DNA from: Lysobacter gummosus
Lineage (GTDB): Bacteria; Pseudomonadota; Gammaproteobacteria; Xanthomonadales; Xanthomonadaceae
Direction of reading: 5' to 3'
NCBI RefSeq assembly: GCF_001442805.1
Contig: NZ_CP011131.1
Span: forward strand, 4,836,001 to 4,900,000
DNA: 64,000 nt
Position 1 is the first letter of the stretch, and every line of letters starts with the position of its first letter. Position numbers and translations under genes: made by a program. The notes below the pieces were generated by a model, which saw only the letters and a program-made list of their open reading frames with translations, had not been told where the DNA came from and did not search any database. This document shows positions 43,287-52,975 of this stretch, piece after piece.

Positions 43287-44837
43287 ATGACCTTGTCCCC
43301 CGCCGCCCGAAACACCCTCGCGTTGGCCGCCGTCAGCCTGGCCGCGCTGATGTTCGGCCTGGAAATCTCCAGCGTGCCGGTGATCCTGCCGACCCTGGAG
43401 CAGCAACTGCACGGCGACCTGCGCGACATGCAGTGGGTGATGAACGCCTACACCCTGGCCTGCACCACCGTGCTGATGGCCGCCGGCACCCTCGCCGACC
43501 GCTACGGCCGTCGCCGCGTGTTCGTGATCAGCACGATCGCCTTCGGCCTGACTTCGCTGTTGTGCGGCTGGGCGCAGAGCATGCCGGTGCTGATCGGCGG
43601 ACGTTTCCTGCAAGGGCTGGCCGGCGGCGCGATGCTGACCAGCCAGTTCGCGATCCTCTCGCATCAGTTCCGCGACGGCCGCGAACGCAGCCGCGCGTTC
43701 GCGGTGTTCGGCATCGTGTTCGGCGCCGGGCTGGGCTTCGGGCCGATCATCGGCGGCGCGATCGTGGCGCTGTCGAACTGGCATTGGGTGTTCCTGGTGC
43801 ACGCGCCGCTGGCGCTGCTGACCTGGGCGCTGATCGCGCTGGGCGCGCAGGAATCGCGCGAAGCGCAATCGCACAAGCTCGACCGCGCCGGCCTGCTGAC
43901 CTTGTCGCTGGGCGTGCTGGGGCTGACCTACTACATCACCCAGGCGCCGGAATCGGGCTATGCCGATCCGCTGCTGTTGGGCGTGCTCGCGCTCACCGTG
44001 CTGAGCCTGATCGCGTTCGTGCGGGTGGAAAAACGCCATCCGCATCCGATGTTCGATTTCGGCGTGTTCCGCATCCGCGAATTTTCCGGCGCGATCATGG
44101 GCTCGATCGGTATGAACTTCAGCTTCTGGCCGTTCATGATCTACCTGCCGATCTATTTCCAGAGCGCGCTGGGCTACGACACCGTCACCGCCGGTCTGGC
44201 TTTGCTGGCCTACACCTTGCCGACGCTGGCGATGCCGCCGCTGGCCGAGCGCTGGTCGGCGCGCTATCGCCCGGGCTGGATCATTCCGCTGGGCCTGTTC
44301 GCGATCGGCCTGGGTTTCCTGGCGATGCGCTACGGCAGCGCGCGGTCTGATGCGAGCTGGATCACCATGCTGCCCGGCGCCCTGCTGGCCGGCTGCGGCC
44401 TGGGCCTTACGAATACGCCAGTCAGCAACACCACGACCGGATCGGTGCCGGCCTCGCGCACCGGCATGGCCTCGGGCATCGACATGAGCGCGCGGCTGAT
44501 CACGCTGGCGATCAATATCGCGTTGATGGGTTTGATCCTGATCGCCGGCATCGCCGCGCATCTGCGCTCGGTGTACGGAGCCGCGCTCGACGGCACACAG
44601 TTGCGCGCGTTGGCCGGACGGGTGGCGGCGGGCGATTTGAGCGCGGCGCAGGCCCTGCGTTTGCCGGGTCAGGTGCAGGAGATAGCGCGCGAGGCGTTGG
44701 TCCACGGCTTCGGCTGGGTGCTGTGGTACGGCGGCCTGGGCGTGTGGGTGCTGGCCGCGCTGAGTCTGGCGCTGTTCGCGCCCGCGCGCGCGGCGACGCC
44801 AGCGGCGGGCGCAAAGGCGGAAGCCTGCGGCCGGTAG
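43287..44837 (+). CDS. MFS multidrug/drug:H+ antiporter, DHA2 (14-TM) type
   Basis: 516 aa from MTLSPAARNTLALAAVSLAA, AAGGA seven bases upstream. About 14 hydrophobic helices. MFS motif A (GTLADRYGRRRVFV) is between TM2 and TM3, motif C-like VFGAGLGFGPIIGGAIV in TM5, and QWVMNAYTLACTTVLM in TM2, as in EmrB/QacA. It exports drugs with proton exchange across the inner membrane. No EmrA-like adaptor is adjacent. Likely regulated by the divergent LysR protein. Confidence 0.92.
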   Translation: MTLSPAARNTLALAAVSLAALMFGLEISSVPVILPTLEQQLHGDLRDMQWVMNAYTLACTTVLMAAGTLADRYGRRRVFVISTIAFGLTSLLCGWAQSMPVLIGGRFLQGLAGGAMLTSQFAILSHQFRDGRERSRAFAVFGIVFGAGLGFGPIIGGAIVALSNWHWVFLVHAPLALLTWALIALGAQESREAQSHKLDRAGLLTLSLGVLGLTYYITQAPESGYADPLLLGVLALTVLSLIAFVRVEKRHPHPMFDFGVFRIREFSGAIMGSIGMNFSFWPFMIYLPIYFQSALGYDTVTAGLALLAYTLPTLAMPPLAERWSARYRPGWIIPLGLFAIGLGFLAMRYGSARSDASWITMLPGALLAGCGLGLTNTPVSNTTTGSVPASRTGMASGIDMSARLITLAINIALMGLILIAGIAAHLRSVYGAALDGTQLRALAGRVAAGDLSAAQALRLPGQVQEIAREALVHGFGWVLWYGGLGVWVLAALSLALFAPARAATPAAGAKAEACGR

Positions 44838-44852
44838 GCAAGGATCGCCCGC

Positions 44853-45764
44853 TCAGAAGAACGCGATCCCCGGCCGCAACGCGAACTGGAAGATCAGCAA
44901 CTGCGCCGCCACCATCAGCGCCGCGCCCAATGCCGACGGCGCGGATTCGACCTGTCCGATCCGCTGCGGCCTGGCGAACCAGGCATAGGCCTGCAGCCAG
45001 AACACGCCGATCACGAATTCCGCCACCGGCACGATCGCGACCTGATCCAGACTGCCCGGCACCCGCATCGCGACGATCACCGGCAGGGCCAGCAACGCCG
45101 GCAAGGTCGCGGTGCGCAGCATGAAGCCGCTGCGGCGCAGCGGCGTGGCGACATCGCCGGCGTTGGCGGCGAACTCCAGCAGCGGCCGGGCGAAACGCGT
45201 CGCCAGGATCACGATGACCGGCAAGGCGATGCCGGCCAGCACCAGCTTGGTCGCCTCGCTCAACTGCAGATAGTCGAAGGCCATGCCGACATCGTTCTGC
45301 GGAATCACCGCGCCCACCACCACCTGCGGCAGCGATTGAAAGAAGCCGTGAAAGGCGGTCCACAGTACGAACAATCGCAAGCTCGCCGAGCGCGGCGGGC
45401 GCAGCTTCAACCACAGGCTGAAGCCGATCGCGGTCAGCAGGATCGCCAACGCGCCGGTGCCCTGGAACAACCGCGCCAGCGGGTTGTCGCCGTCCCAATG
45501 ATGATTGTTGTGGAACAGCGTCGCCTTCAATCCCGGCGTCAAGGCCTTGGGCAGCACCAGGAACAATTCCTGGATGAAGAAGATCAGGCTGAAGCTGAAC
45601 GCATACATGAGGCCCGAGTTGAGCGACAGCCGCCAATCCCAGCGCGCGCGCGGCGGCACCGGTCCGCGCTCGCGGCGCAGCAGGCCGAACAGCGCGAACG
45701 CCAGCGGCGCTGCGACCACGGCGAACAAAGAGGCGTAGACGACACAGGCGGTACTGGCGTTCAT
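44853..45764 (-). CDS. Hypothetical polytopic membrane protein
   Basis: 303 aa with about seven hydrophobic segments (CVVYASLFAVVAAPLAFALF; YAFSFSLIFFIQELFLVLP; FQGTGALAILLTAIGF; KLVLAGIALPVIVILA; ALLALPVIVAM; AALMVAAQLLIFQFAL). NHHWDGDNPLARLFQ is between TM2 and TM3. No family recognised. It ends 15 bp from the MFS gene stop (convergent). Confidence 0.7.
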   Translation of the reverse strand: MNASTACVVYASLFAVVAAPLAFALFGLLRRERGPVPPRARWDWRLSLNSGLMYAFSFSLIFFIQELFLVLPKALTPGLKATLFHNNHHWDGDNPLARLFQGTGALAILLTAIGFSLWLKLRPPRSASLRLFVLWTAFHGFFQSLPQVVVGAVIPQNDVGMAFDYLQLSEATKLVLAGIALPVIVILATRFARPLLEFAANAGDVATPLRRSGFMLRTATLPALLALPVIVAMRVPGSLDQVAIVPVAEFVIGVFWLQAYAWFARPQRIGQVESAPSALGAALMVAAQLLIFQFALRPGIAFF

Positions 45765-45921
45765 GCGGGCGCTCGCAGGATGTTGACAGGTGTTGATGCC
45801 AGCACCGCCGCCGCGGTTGCAGGTGCTGCAAGGATTTCTTTTGCCTGCCGCGAGAAATCCTCGTTTGTCGGCGCCGCGGCGGCTGCGAATAATCCAGGCT
45901 CGCCCCGAAGGAGATCCCCCG

Positions 45922-46818
45922 ATGCAACGACGTCACTTTCTGCAATGCGCCAGCGGCCTGCTGTTGGCCGCCGGCACCGGCGCCGCGTTCGGCGCCGCCG
46001 CGCCCAAGGCCGGGCACGAGCCCGACTGGAACGCCCGCCTGCGCGCATTGGAGAAGCCCACCGGCGGCCGCCTCGGCGTGGCCGCGATCGACACCGGCAG
46101 CGGCCAGAGCATGCAGTGGCGCGGCGATGAGCGCTTTCGCATGTGCAGCTCGTTCAAGTACCTGCTGGCCGCGGCGGTGTTGCGTCAGGTCGAACTGGGC
46201 AAGCTGACGCTGGATCGCAAGGTTCCGATCACCGCCGCCGACATGATCTCGCACGCGCCGTTCACCCAGCCGCTGGTGGGCTCCAGCGCCACCGTCGCGC
46301 AGTTGTGCGAAGCCACCACCACGCTCAGCGACAATCCGGCGGCGAACCTGCTGCTGCCGCTGGTCGGCGGACCGCAGGGGTTGACACGGTTTCTGCGCGA
46401 TATCGGCGACACCGTCACCCGTTGCGATCGCACCGAGCCCGAGCTCAACCGCGGCGCGGCCGACGATCCGCGCGACACCAGCTCGCCGCTGGCGCAGGTG
46501 GCGACGATGCGCGCGCTGCTGCTCGGCGATGCGCTGAAGCCGGCATCGAGAGAACAGCTGACCGCATGGCTGGTCGCGAACAAGACCGGCGACAAGCGCC
46601 TGCGCGCGGGCCTGCCGGCGGGCGTGCGGGTTGGCGACAAGACCGGCACCGCCGGCGAGGCCAATAACGATGTCGGCATCGTCTGGCCGCCGGGGCGCGC
46701 GCCGATCCTGATCGTGAGTTATCTGCAGACCGCCAAGCTCGACGACGCCGCGCGCGATGCGGTGCATGCGCAGGTCGCGCGGCTGGTGTACTCGGCCTGG
46801 GGCGGCGCGGCGGCGTGA
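45922..46818 (+). CDS. Class A beta-lactamase, twin-arginine signal
   Basis: 298 aa from MQRRHFLQCASGLLLAAG, with an RRHFL twin-arginine type signal. AAGGAG precedes the ATG. Class A motifs: FRMCSSFKYLLAA (Ser70-x-x-Lys73), TTTLSDNPAANLLL (SDN130), DRTEPELN (Glu166xxxAsn170) and VGDKTGTAGEANND (KTG234). Cys69 is present, but the position of Cys238 seen in disulfide-type carbapenemases is not Cys. It hydrolyses penicillins and cephalosporins in the periplasm. No ampR-like gene is adjacent, so it may be constitutive. Confidence 0.93.
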   Translation: MQRRHFLQCASGLLLAAGTGAAFGAAAPKAGHEPDWNARLRALEKPTGGRLGVAAIDTGSGQSMQWRGDERFRMCSSFKYLLAAAVLRQVELGKLTLDRKVPITAADMISHAPFTQPLVGSSATVAQLCEATTTLSDNPAANLLLPLVGGPQGLTRFLRDIGDTVTRCDRTEPELNRGAADDPRDTSSPLAQVATMRALLLGDALKPASREQLTAWLVANKTGDKRLRAGLPAGVRVGDKTGTAGEANNDVGIVWPPGRAPILIVSYLQTAKLDDAARDAVHAQVARLVYSAWGGAAA

Positions 46819-46977
46819 AGTCGCGTTGCGTTGCGCGCAGGCGGCCGATCGCGTCGCTTGCGCTCACCGTGACCGCGTTGGCGGGGAGCGATGACGGCGC
46901 TCGTTCGATGGCGTGACTTAGAATCATGATCAGGAGGACAGCGCCGCGACGGCGCCGTCCACGCGCCAAGGAACCGC

Positions 46978-49080
46978 ATGACCCGCAAAACCTGGATCTG
47001 GCTCGCCGCCGGCCTCACCGTCGCGGCGCTCGCCGCGACCTTCGTGTTCGAACCCGGCACCCGCCGCCTGATCGCGACGGTCGCGGCGCCGCCGGCGCCG
47101 ACGCCGATCGGCTGGATCGCGCAACTGGAACAGGTCGCCGGCGACGGCGTGCGCGGCCTGCGCGACGGCGCGGCCGCGCAGGCGCGCTTCGCCGATCCCT
47201 ACGGGCTGGTACGCAGCGGCAACGGCACGCTGTATCTGAGCGATGCCGGCGACAGCAACCGCATCCGCATGATCCGCCCCGACGGCAGCGTGGCGACGGT
47301 GGCCGGCTCGAAAGAAGGCTTCGCCGACGGCGTCGGCACCGCCGCGGCGTTCAGTACGCCGTCGGGGCTGGCGCTGGACAGCGCGGGCAATCTGTATGTG
47401 GCCGATACAGGCAATCATGCGATCCGCAAGATTTCCAAACTCGGCGCGGTCACCACGCTGGCCGGCACCGGCATCGCCGGCTATCGCGACGGCCCCGGCG
47501 CGCAGGCGCAGTTCAATGGCCCGATCAGCGTCGCCGTGGATCAGCGCGGCCGCGTGTTCGTCGCCGACACCTACAACGACCGCATCCGCGTGATCCAGCC
47601 CGACGGCACCGTCAGCACCCTGGCCGGCGGCGACAAGCCCGGATTCCTGGACGGCGCCGCGGCGATCGCGCGCTTCGACACGCCGACTGCGTTGGCGTTG
47701 GATGCGCAGGGCCTGCTGTGGGTCGCCGACACGCGCAACAAGGCACTGCGCAAGGTCGAACCCGATGGCGACGTGATCACTCTCACCCTGGTGCCGGACA
47801 GCGAAGGCGGCAATCCGCTGTATCGGCCGTCGGCGCTGGCGATCGCCCACGACGGCGTGATGTACGTCGGCGACATGCTCTCGGGCCTGACCTTTCAGAT
47901 CCGCCCCGACGGCAACTGGACGGTGCTGACCGGACAGGCGCAGGAACAACGGCTGTCGCTGCCGGCGGCGATGACGCTGGATCGCGACGGCGCGGTGTAC
48001 GTGACCGACGCGGCGAGTTATCGCGTGCACCGCATCGCCCCGGCCGCGGCGCAACCGATCGCCAGCGTGGCCGGGCCGTCGCCGCAGGACCCGCTGCCTT
48101 TCACCGCCGGACGCTGGCCGCTGAAGCCGCAGGACGGCTGGCACGAAGTGGTCGGCACGCTCGGCGAAGTGCGCGGCGACGGCCAACACGAAAGCCGCCA
48201 CCATCTGCACGGCGGCCTCGACATCCGCGGCGACATCGGCCAGCAGGTGCTGGCGATCGCCGATGCGAAGGTCAGCAATCCGTCCAGCGCCTGGGGCTTC
48301 GGCAATCTCGGCGAAGGCGCGGCGCTGGATCAGATCAGCTACATCCACATGCGCGTGGGCCGCACCGCGCAGGGCGAGCCGATCGATCCGGCGCGGTTCC
48401 AGTCGATCATGGACGATGCCGGCAAGATCGAACGCATGCGCCTGCTGCGCGGCACCCGCTTCAAGGCCGGCGATGTGCTGGGCACCATCAACGCGATGGC
48501 GCACGTGCACCTGAGCCTGGGCGCCGCCGGTTACGAGCGCAACGCGATCAGCCTGGACTTCAGCCATTACGCCGATCACTACCCGCCGCGCATCGAGCGC
48601 ATCGAATTGCTCGACTCGTTGGCGCAGCCGCTGCGCACCAAGCTCAAGGGCCGCGTGTTGGTGTCGCGCGCTTTGTCGGGGTTGCAGATCGTCGCCGAAG
48701 CCTGGGACCAAGTGGACGACAATCTGCCGCGCCGGCGGCTGGGTCTGTATGCGCTGGGCTATCAGTGGCTGGACTCGGCCGGACAACCGCTGCCGGGTTA
48801 TGAAAGCCCGCGCATGAACATCGAATTCAATCGTCTGCCCTCGCAGGCCGACGCGACCAAGACCGTGTACGCGCCCGACAGCGGCATCACCGTGCACGGC
48901 AGCGCGATCACCCGCTTCCGTTACCTGCTGACCAACACCGTGCGCGACGGCCAGCTGAGCGCCGGACTATGGCTGCCGAGCGAACTGCAGCCGGGCGACT
49001 ACACCTTGCGCATTACCGCCCGCGATTACAGCGGCAACGAGGCGGCGGCGAATCGAGATCTGGCGGTGACTTTGCAGTAA
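46978..49080 (+). CDS. NHL-repeat beta-propeller fused to M23-like peptidase domain
   Basis: 700 aa. One N-terminal membrane anchor/signal (WIWLAAGLTVAALAATFVF). Residues ~50-365 are NHL repeats: ADPYGLVRSGNGTLYLSDAG, TPSGLALDSAGNLYVADTGN, GPISVAVDQRGRVFVADTYN, TPTALALDAQGLLWVADTRN. Residues ~380-530 resemble a LytM/M23 domain with HHLHGGLDIRGDIGQQVLAI and a late HVHLSLG His pair. A C-terminal Ig-like part follows (PGDYTLRITARDYSGNEAA). M23 enzymes cut peptide cross-links of peptidoglycan. The first metal-site Asp is present but catalytic competence is uncertain. Confidence 0.85.
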   Translation: MTRKTWIWLAAGLTVAALAATFVFEPGTRRLIATVAAPPAPTPIGWIAQLEQVAGDGVRGLRDGAAAQARFADPYGLVRSGNGTLYLSDAGDSNRIRMIRPDGSVATVAGSKEGFADGVGTAAAFSTPSGLALDSAGNLYVADTGNHAIRKISKLGAVTTLAGTGIAGYRDGPGAQAQFNGPISVAVDQRGRVFVADTYNDRIRVIQPDGTVSTLAGGDKPGFLDGAAAIARFDTPTALALDAQGLLWVADTRNKALRKVEPDGDVITLTLVPDSEGGNPLYRPSALAIAHDGVMYVGDMLSGLTFQIRPDGNWTVLTGQAQEQRLSLPAAMTLDRDGAVYVTDAASYRVHRIAPAAAQPIASVAGPSPQDPLPFTAGRWPLKPQDGWHEVVGTLGEVRGDGQHESRHHLHGGLDIRGDIGQQVLAIADAKVSNPSSAWGFGNLGEGAALDQISYIHMRVGRTAQGEPIDPARFQSIMDDAGKIERMRLLRGTRFKAGDVLGTINAMAHVHLSLGAAGYERNAISLDFSHYADHYPPRIERIELLDSLAQPLRTKLKGRVLVSRALSGLQIVAEAWDQVDDNLPRRRLGLYALGYQWLDSAGQPLPGYESPRMNIEFNRLPSQADATKTVYAPDSGITVHGSAITRFRYLLTNTVRDGQLSAGLWLPSELQPGDYTLRITARDYSGNEAAANRDLAVTLQ

Positions 49081-49153
49081 GGCGCGGCTGCGCCCTCTCC
49101 CGCTTGCGGCCCCAGGCGACTGCCTTGGGCCGGACAGAGGGCGCGAACCCGAA

Positions 49154-49633
49154 TCACTCGGCCGCCTTCGTCTCCAGCTTCATCAACTGGAACGACACCT
49201 TGCGGAACTGGTCCTCGTCCACCCGCTTCAGGCTCTGGCGTTTGCCGCCCTCGGCTTTGACCAATTCGCCTTCCACGTAATAAGTCTGGCCGGCTTGCGC
49301 CTGCAACTCCAAGGCTTCGCCGCCGGCCGCGAGCGCGAACTGGCGCGTGCCCGGCTCGATGACATGGACCGCGTACTGGCCGAACCGCAGCTGCGCGAAC
49401 TCGTTGCCGCCTTCGCTCAGGGCGAAGATTTCCTTGTTGCCGAAAAACGGCCGCTTGCGATAGAAAACGATCTGCGCCTGGCCCTCGGGCGCCGGATCGA
49501 TCTTCACCGCGGCGCGTTCGGAACTGACCGTCGCCGCGATCGCATCGTTGATGATCATCGGCATCTGCGCCTTGGCATGGCCGAATGGAAACAGCGCGAC
49601 CGCCAGCACGGCGCAATAAAGTACACAACGCAT
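49154..49633 (-). CDS. DUF2846-type secreted protein
   Basis: 159 aa. Signal peptide MRCVLYCAVLAVALFPFGHAKA. The mature pattern APEGQAQIVFYRKRPFFGNK, FGQYAVHVIEPGTRQFAL, AQAGQTYYVEGELVKAEGGK matches DUF2846-like envelope proteins of unknown function. Convergent with the NHL-M23 gene. The intergenic 49081-49153 holds GC-rich inverted segments that could end both transcripts. Confidence 0.75.
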   Translation of the reverse strand: MRCVLYCAVLAVALFPFGHAKAQMPMIINDAIAATVSSERAAVKIDPAPEGQAQIVFYRKRPFFGNKEIFALSEGGNEFAQLRFGQYAVHVIEPGTRQFALAAGGEALELQAQAGQTYYVEGELVKAEGGKRQSLKRVDEDQFRKVSFQLMKLETKAAE

Positions 49634-49728
49634 GGACTCCCCCTGGATGACGGTCGCCGGCCGCGACACGGATATCTTATGCGCCCCGCCCGCGCAGGAG
49701 ATTCCCCGCGACGCCGGCCGCGCGCGCA

Positions 49729-50124
49729 TCAGACCTGAGCGGCCGGCCCCCGCCTGATCACGCTCAGAGCGACCAGCGCTCCTACCAGCGCGATGCCGAA
49801 GCCGGTGATGCTCAACAGCGGCCGCCAATCGATCAATGCCGCGCTCATGCCCAACGCCGACAAAGCGCACAAGACCATCGCCGCGAGCGGCTTGCGCCAC
49901 AACAGCATCGCCCCGCCGACCAGCAAGCTCGCCGTGGCGAGCCAGTACGCGCCGAAAAGCACCATGGAGACATCGCCGCTGCTCACCATCTCCAGCATCG
50001 AGGGCGCGCCCAGAAGCGCCAGCAGCACCTGCACGAAAGCCAGGATCGCCACGCAAAGGCTCCACTTCGACCGGGAGGAATCAGGGACCGTCGAGGAAGG
50101 AGCGCGATAGGGATCTTGATTCAT
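49729..50124 (-). CDS. Small four-TM membrane protein
   Basis: 131 aa. A soluble head MNQDPYRAPSSTVPDSSRSK of the DPYRAP type seen at the start of many small Xanthomonadaceae membrane proteins, then four hydrophobic helices (CVAILAFVQVLLALLGAP; MVLFGAYWLATASLLVGGAM; AMVLCALSALGMSAALI; GFGIALVGALVALSVI). Function unknown. Confidence 0.75.
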   Translation of the reverse strand: MNQDPYRAPSSTVPDSSRSKWSLCVAILAFVQVLLALLGAPSMLEMVSSGDVSMVLFGAYWLATASLLVGGAMLLWRKPLAAMVLCALSALGMSAALIDWRPLLSITGFGIALVGALVALSVIRRGPAAQV

Positions 50125-50154
50125 GCGAGCCAGACCGGGGAATGACTGCGCGAA

Positions 50155-50934
50155 CTATGCCCGACTGTTTCCACCGCCGCCACGGCGGCGCGGCGATGAA
50201 GTCTTGCCCGGATCGTTCGGCGACGCCTTCGCCCGCGGCTCGACCTTGCCCGACAACAGCAACTCGATCGCCAACCCCGCCTCGGCCGCATCCACGCGCT
50301 GCCCGCTGATCACATCGGCGTACAGGAACGACTCGCACAAGCGCACGATCAGATACGACAAGGTGTCGACATTGAGCGGCAGCACCAGCGCGCCCTGATC
50401 GGCCTGATGGCGCAGCAGTTCGCGCACCTGGCCGATCACCCGCTCCTGCACCGGCCCTTGTTTCGAAGTCAGCAGGCGCAGGGCGAATTCGGCGTCCTGC
50501 TCGATGAAACGGCGCAGCGGCGGATACACCAGCATCGCCCGGATCGCGTATTCGCAGATCGCCGCGACGCGGCGCGGCCCGCGCCCGGAGGTCGCCGCCG
50601 CGGCCTGTTGCAGCAAGGGCTCGCACAGCGACCACACCACTTCGCCGAGCAGTTGCTCGCGGCTGCCGACCCAGCGGAACGCGGTGGCGCGGCCGATGCC
50701 CAATTCGGCGGCCAATGCGCCGATGTCCAATCGCTCGCCCGCGATCCAGCCGCGGCGCGCGGCGCGGAACAGGTCCAGCGGGGTGGCGCGGCGCGGCGTG
50801 GATTCGCGCAAGGCCTGCTCGAGCCGGGTCTGGGCCGGCGCGGGTTTGGCCTGGACCGCGGCGCGCTTGGCCGAAACCGGCTTGGACGGGCCTTTCGGCG
50901 GGGCGGCGGGCTTGCGCGCGGGCGACTTGGGCAT
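50155..50934 (-). CDS. QsdR-type TetR family regulator
   Basis: 259 aa from MPKSPARKPAAPPKGP, a Lys/Pro-rich tail. The HTH reads LDIGALAAELGIGRATAFRW followed by VGSREQLLGEVVW. The GIGRATAFRW motif and LFRAARRGWIAGERLDI are typical of the QsdR subgroup. The C-terminal helical domain has VDTLSYLIVRLCESFLYADV. Divergent from an acyl-CoA dehydrogenase, with operator-like repeats in the 76-bp gap. Confidence 0.87.
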   Translation of the reverse strand: MPKSPARKPAAPPKGPSKPVSAKRAAVQAKPAPAQTRLEQALRESTPRRATPLDLFRAARRGWIAGERLDIGALAAELGIGRATAFRWVGSREQLLGEVVWSLCEPLLQQAAAATSGRGPRRVAAICEYAIRAMLVYPPLRRFIEQDAEFALRLLTSKQGPVQERVIGQVRELLRHQADQGALVLPLNVDTLSYLIVRLCESFLYADVISGQRVDAAEAGLAIELLLSGKVEPRAKASPNDPGKTSSPRRRGGGGNSRA

Positions 50935-50955
50935 GGCCTGGACGAATTCCCGGAT

Positions 50956-50990
50956 TGACTCCTGATGAGTCACATGTAAAGAATGACTCA
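50956..50990. promoter_or_regulatory. Operator-like repeats between qsdR-type gene and acyl-CoA dehydrogenase
   Basis: TGACT-N5-TGAGTCA-N11-TGACTCA: three half-sites. TGAGTCA (50966-50972) and TGACTCA (50984-50990) form a perfect inverted repeat; TGACT at 50956-50960 adds a third half. They sit between the two divergent start codons, the expected place for a TetR operator. Confidence 0.65.
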
Positions 50991-51010
50991 CCCACTGCCG
51001 GAGCGCAAGC

Positions 51011-52813
51011 ATGAGTTCCAGTCCGCTGATCGACCGCCGCCATCTGGATTTCATGCTGTACGAACTGCTCGAGGTGGAGCGCCTCGCGCGTTATCCACGC
51101 TTCGCCGAGCATGGCCGCGAGACCTTCGACGCGGCGATCGAACTGGCGCATCAACTGGCGGTGAGCAAGTTCCTGCCGCACAACCGCAAGAGCGATCTCA
51201 ACGAACCGCGCATGGTCGATGGCCGGGTCGAGCTGATCCCGGAAATCGGCGAAAGCCTGCGGGCGTTCAACGAAGCCGGCTTCATGGCGGTGCTGGCCGA
51301 CTTCGAAGACGGCGGCATGCAATTGCCGTTCGTGATCGGCGCGGTGTGCGACTGCATGTTCTCCGCGGCCAACCCGTCCACCGTCGCCTATCCGGCGCTG
51401 GCGCGCGGCGTGGCCAATCTGCTCGAGGCCTACGCCAGCGACGAACAGAAACGGCTGTACATGAAGCCGATCGTCGATGGCCGCTACTACGGCACCATGT
51501 GCCTGTCCGAGCCGCAGGCCGGTTCTTCGCTCGCCGACATCAAGACCCAGGCCGAACCGCAGGCCGACGGCAGTTATCGCATCAGCGGCGCGAAGATGTG
51601 GATCTCCGCCGGCGACCACGAACTCGGGGAAAACATCGTGCATCTGGTACTGGCGAAGATTCCCGGCGGGCCGCCCGGCGTGCGCGGCATCAGCCTGTTC
51701 ATCGTGCCGCGCTGGCGTGTTGGCGACGACGGCGCACGCGGGCCGCGCAACGATGTCAGTCTGGCCGGACTGAACCATAAGATGGGCCAGCGCGGCAGCG
51801 TCAACACCTTCCTCAAGTTCGGCGAGTCCGGCGACTGCCACGGCTATCTGGTCGGACAGCCGCATCAGGGTCTGACGTACATGTTCCACATGATGAACGA
51901 GGAACGCATCGGCGTCGGCCTGGGCGCGGTGCAGCAAGGCAGCGCGGCGTATCTGTATTCGCTGCAGTACGCGCGCGAACGCCGCCAGGGACGTCATCCG
52001 GACCAGAAAGATCCGGCCTCGCCGCCGCTGCCGCTGATCGAGCACGCCGACGTGCGGCGCATGCTGCTGTTGCAGAAATGCTGGGTCGAAGGCGCGCAGG
52101 CGCTGGGCTTCTACACCGCGCTGCTGGTCGATCAGGCGCTCGATCCGGACGACACCGTGCGCGGCGAAAGCGCGCTGCTGCTGGATCTGCTGACGCCGAT
52201 CATCAAGGCCTGGGGTTCGGATTACTCGCTCAAGGCCAACGAACTGGCGATCCAGATTCTCGGCGGCTACGGCTACACCCGCGAGTATCCGGTCGAACAG
52301 TGTTATCGCGACAATCGCATCAATCCGATCCACGAAGGCACCAACGGCATCCAGGCGTTGGACCTGCTCGGACGCAAGGCGATGATGCAGAACGGCGCGG
52401 CGTTGAAGCTGCTGTTGCGCGAGATCGGCGCGAGCTGCGCGCAAGCCGCCGCGTTACCGGAATTGCAGGCGCTGGCCGCGCAACTGGGCGCCGCGGCGAA
52501 ACTGGCCGGCGCCGCCACCGCGGCGGTGGGCCAGCGCATGGCCGCCGGCGAAGTGCGCCTGGGTTTGGCTAACGCCGGGCATTACATGACCCTGCTCGGC
52601 CATGTCGTCATCGGCTGGTTGTGGCTGCGTCAGGCGACGATCGCGCAAAACGCGCTCGCCACTGCCAGCGAAGCCGATACCGCGTTCTATCAGGGCAAGC
52701 TGCAGGCTTGCCGGTTCTTCTTCGCCCATGAATTGCCGCAGGTGGAACTGGCGGCGAAGTTGGTGAGCGAGGCCGAGCCCAGCGCGCATGCGATGCGGGC
52801 AGAATGGTTTTGA
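51011..52813 (+). CDS. Acyl-CoA dehydrogenase (C-terminal extended, FadE-like)
   Basis: 600 aa, the long class with an extra C-terminal domain. Motifs: [20 protein letters not shown] (substrate/FAD loop), [60 protein letters not shown] and [20 protein letters not shown] (the Glu in HEGTNGIQ is the catalytic base). It catalyses the first beta-oxidation step in the cytosol. Probably repressed by the divergent QsdR-type protein. Confidence 0.92.
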   Translation: MSSSPLIDRRHLDFMLYELLEVERLARYPRFAEHGRETFDAAIELAHQLAVSKFLPHNRKSDLNEPRMVDGRVELIPEIGESLRAFNEAGFMAVLADFEDGGMQLPFVIGAVCDCMFSAANPSTVAYPALARGVANLLEAYASDEQKRLYMKPIVDGRYYGTMCLSEPQAGSSLADIKTQAEPQADGSYRISGAKMWISAGDHELGENIVHLVLAKIPGGPPGVRGISLFIVPRWRVGDDGARGPRNDVSLAGLNHKMGQRGSVNTFLKFGESGDCHGYLVGQPHQGLTYMFHMMNEERIGVGLGAVQQGSAAYLYSLQYARERRQGRHPDQKDPASPPLPLIEHADVRRMLLLQKCWVEGAQALGFYTALLVDQALDPDDTVRGESALLLDLLTPIIKAWGSDYSLKANELAIQILGGYGYTREYPVEQCYRDNRINPIHEGTNGIQALDLLGRKAMMQNGAALKLLLREIGASCAQAAALPELQALAAQLGAAAKLAGAATAAVGQRMAAGEVRLGLANAGHYMTLLGHVVIGWLWLRQATIAQNALATASEADTAFYQGKLQACRFFFAHELPQVELAAKLVSEAEPSAHAMRAEWF

Positions 52814-52839
52814 TGAAGGCGCCGGCCGACGCGGCTTGG

Positions 52840-52952
52840 AGGTCTTTTGTGGGAGGGGCTTCAGCCCCGATGCTTTTCGGTGAGATCCGCGGAAAGTTCA
52901 AGGCGATTTGAGCCAAGAGCATCGGGGCTGAAGCCCCTCCCACAAAAGACCT
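52840..52952. repeat. 35-bp perfect inverted repeat
   Basis: Arms 52840-52874 and 52918-52952 are exact inverse complements (AGGTCTTTTGTGGGAGGGGC and 15 further bases on the left arm) around a 43-bp spacer. It lies between convergent genes, so it could act as a bidirectional terminator. A relative is at 43083-43177. Confidence 0.9.
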
Positions 52953-52975
52953 AAAGCTATCGCCGCAGCTCGAAC

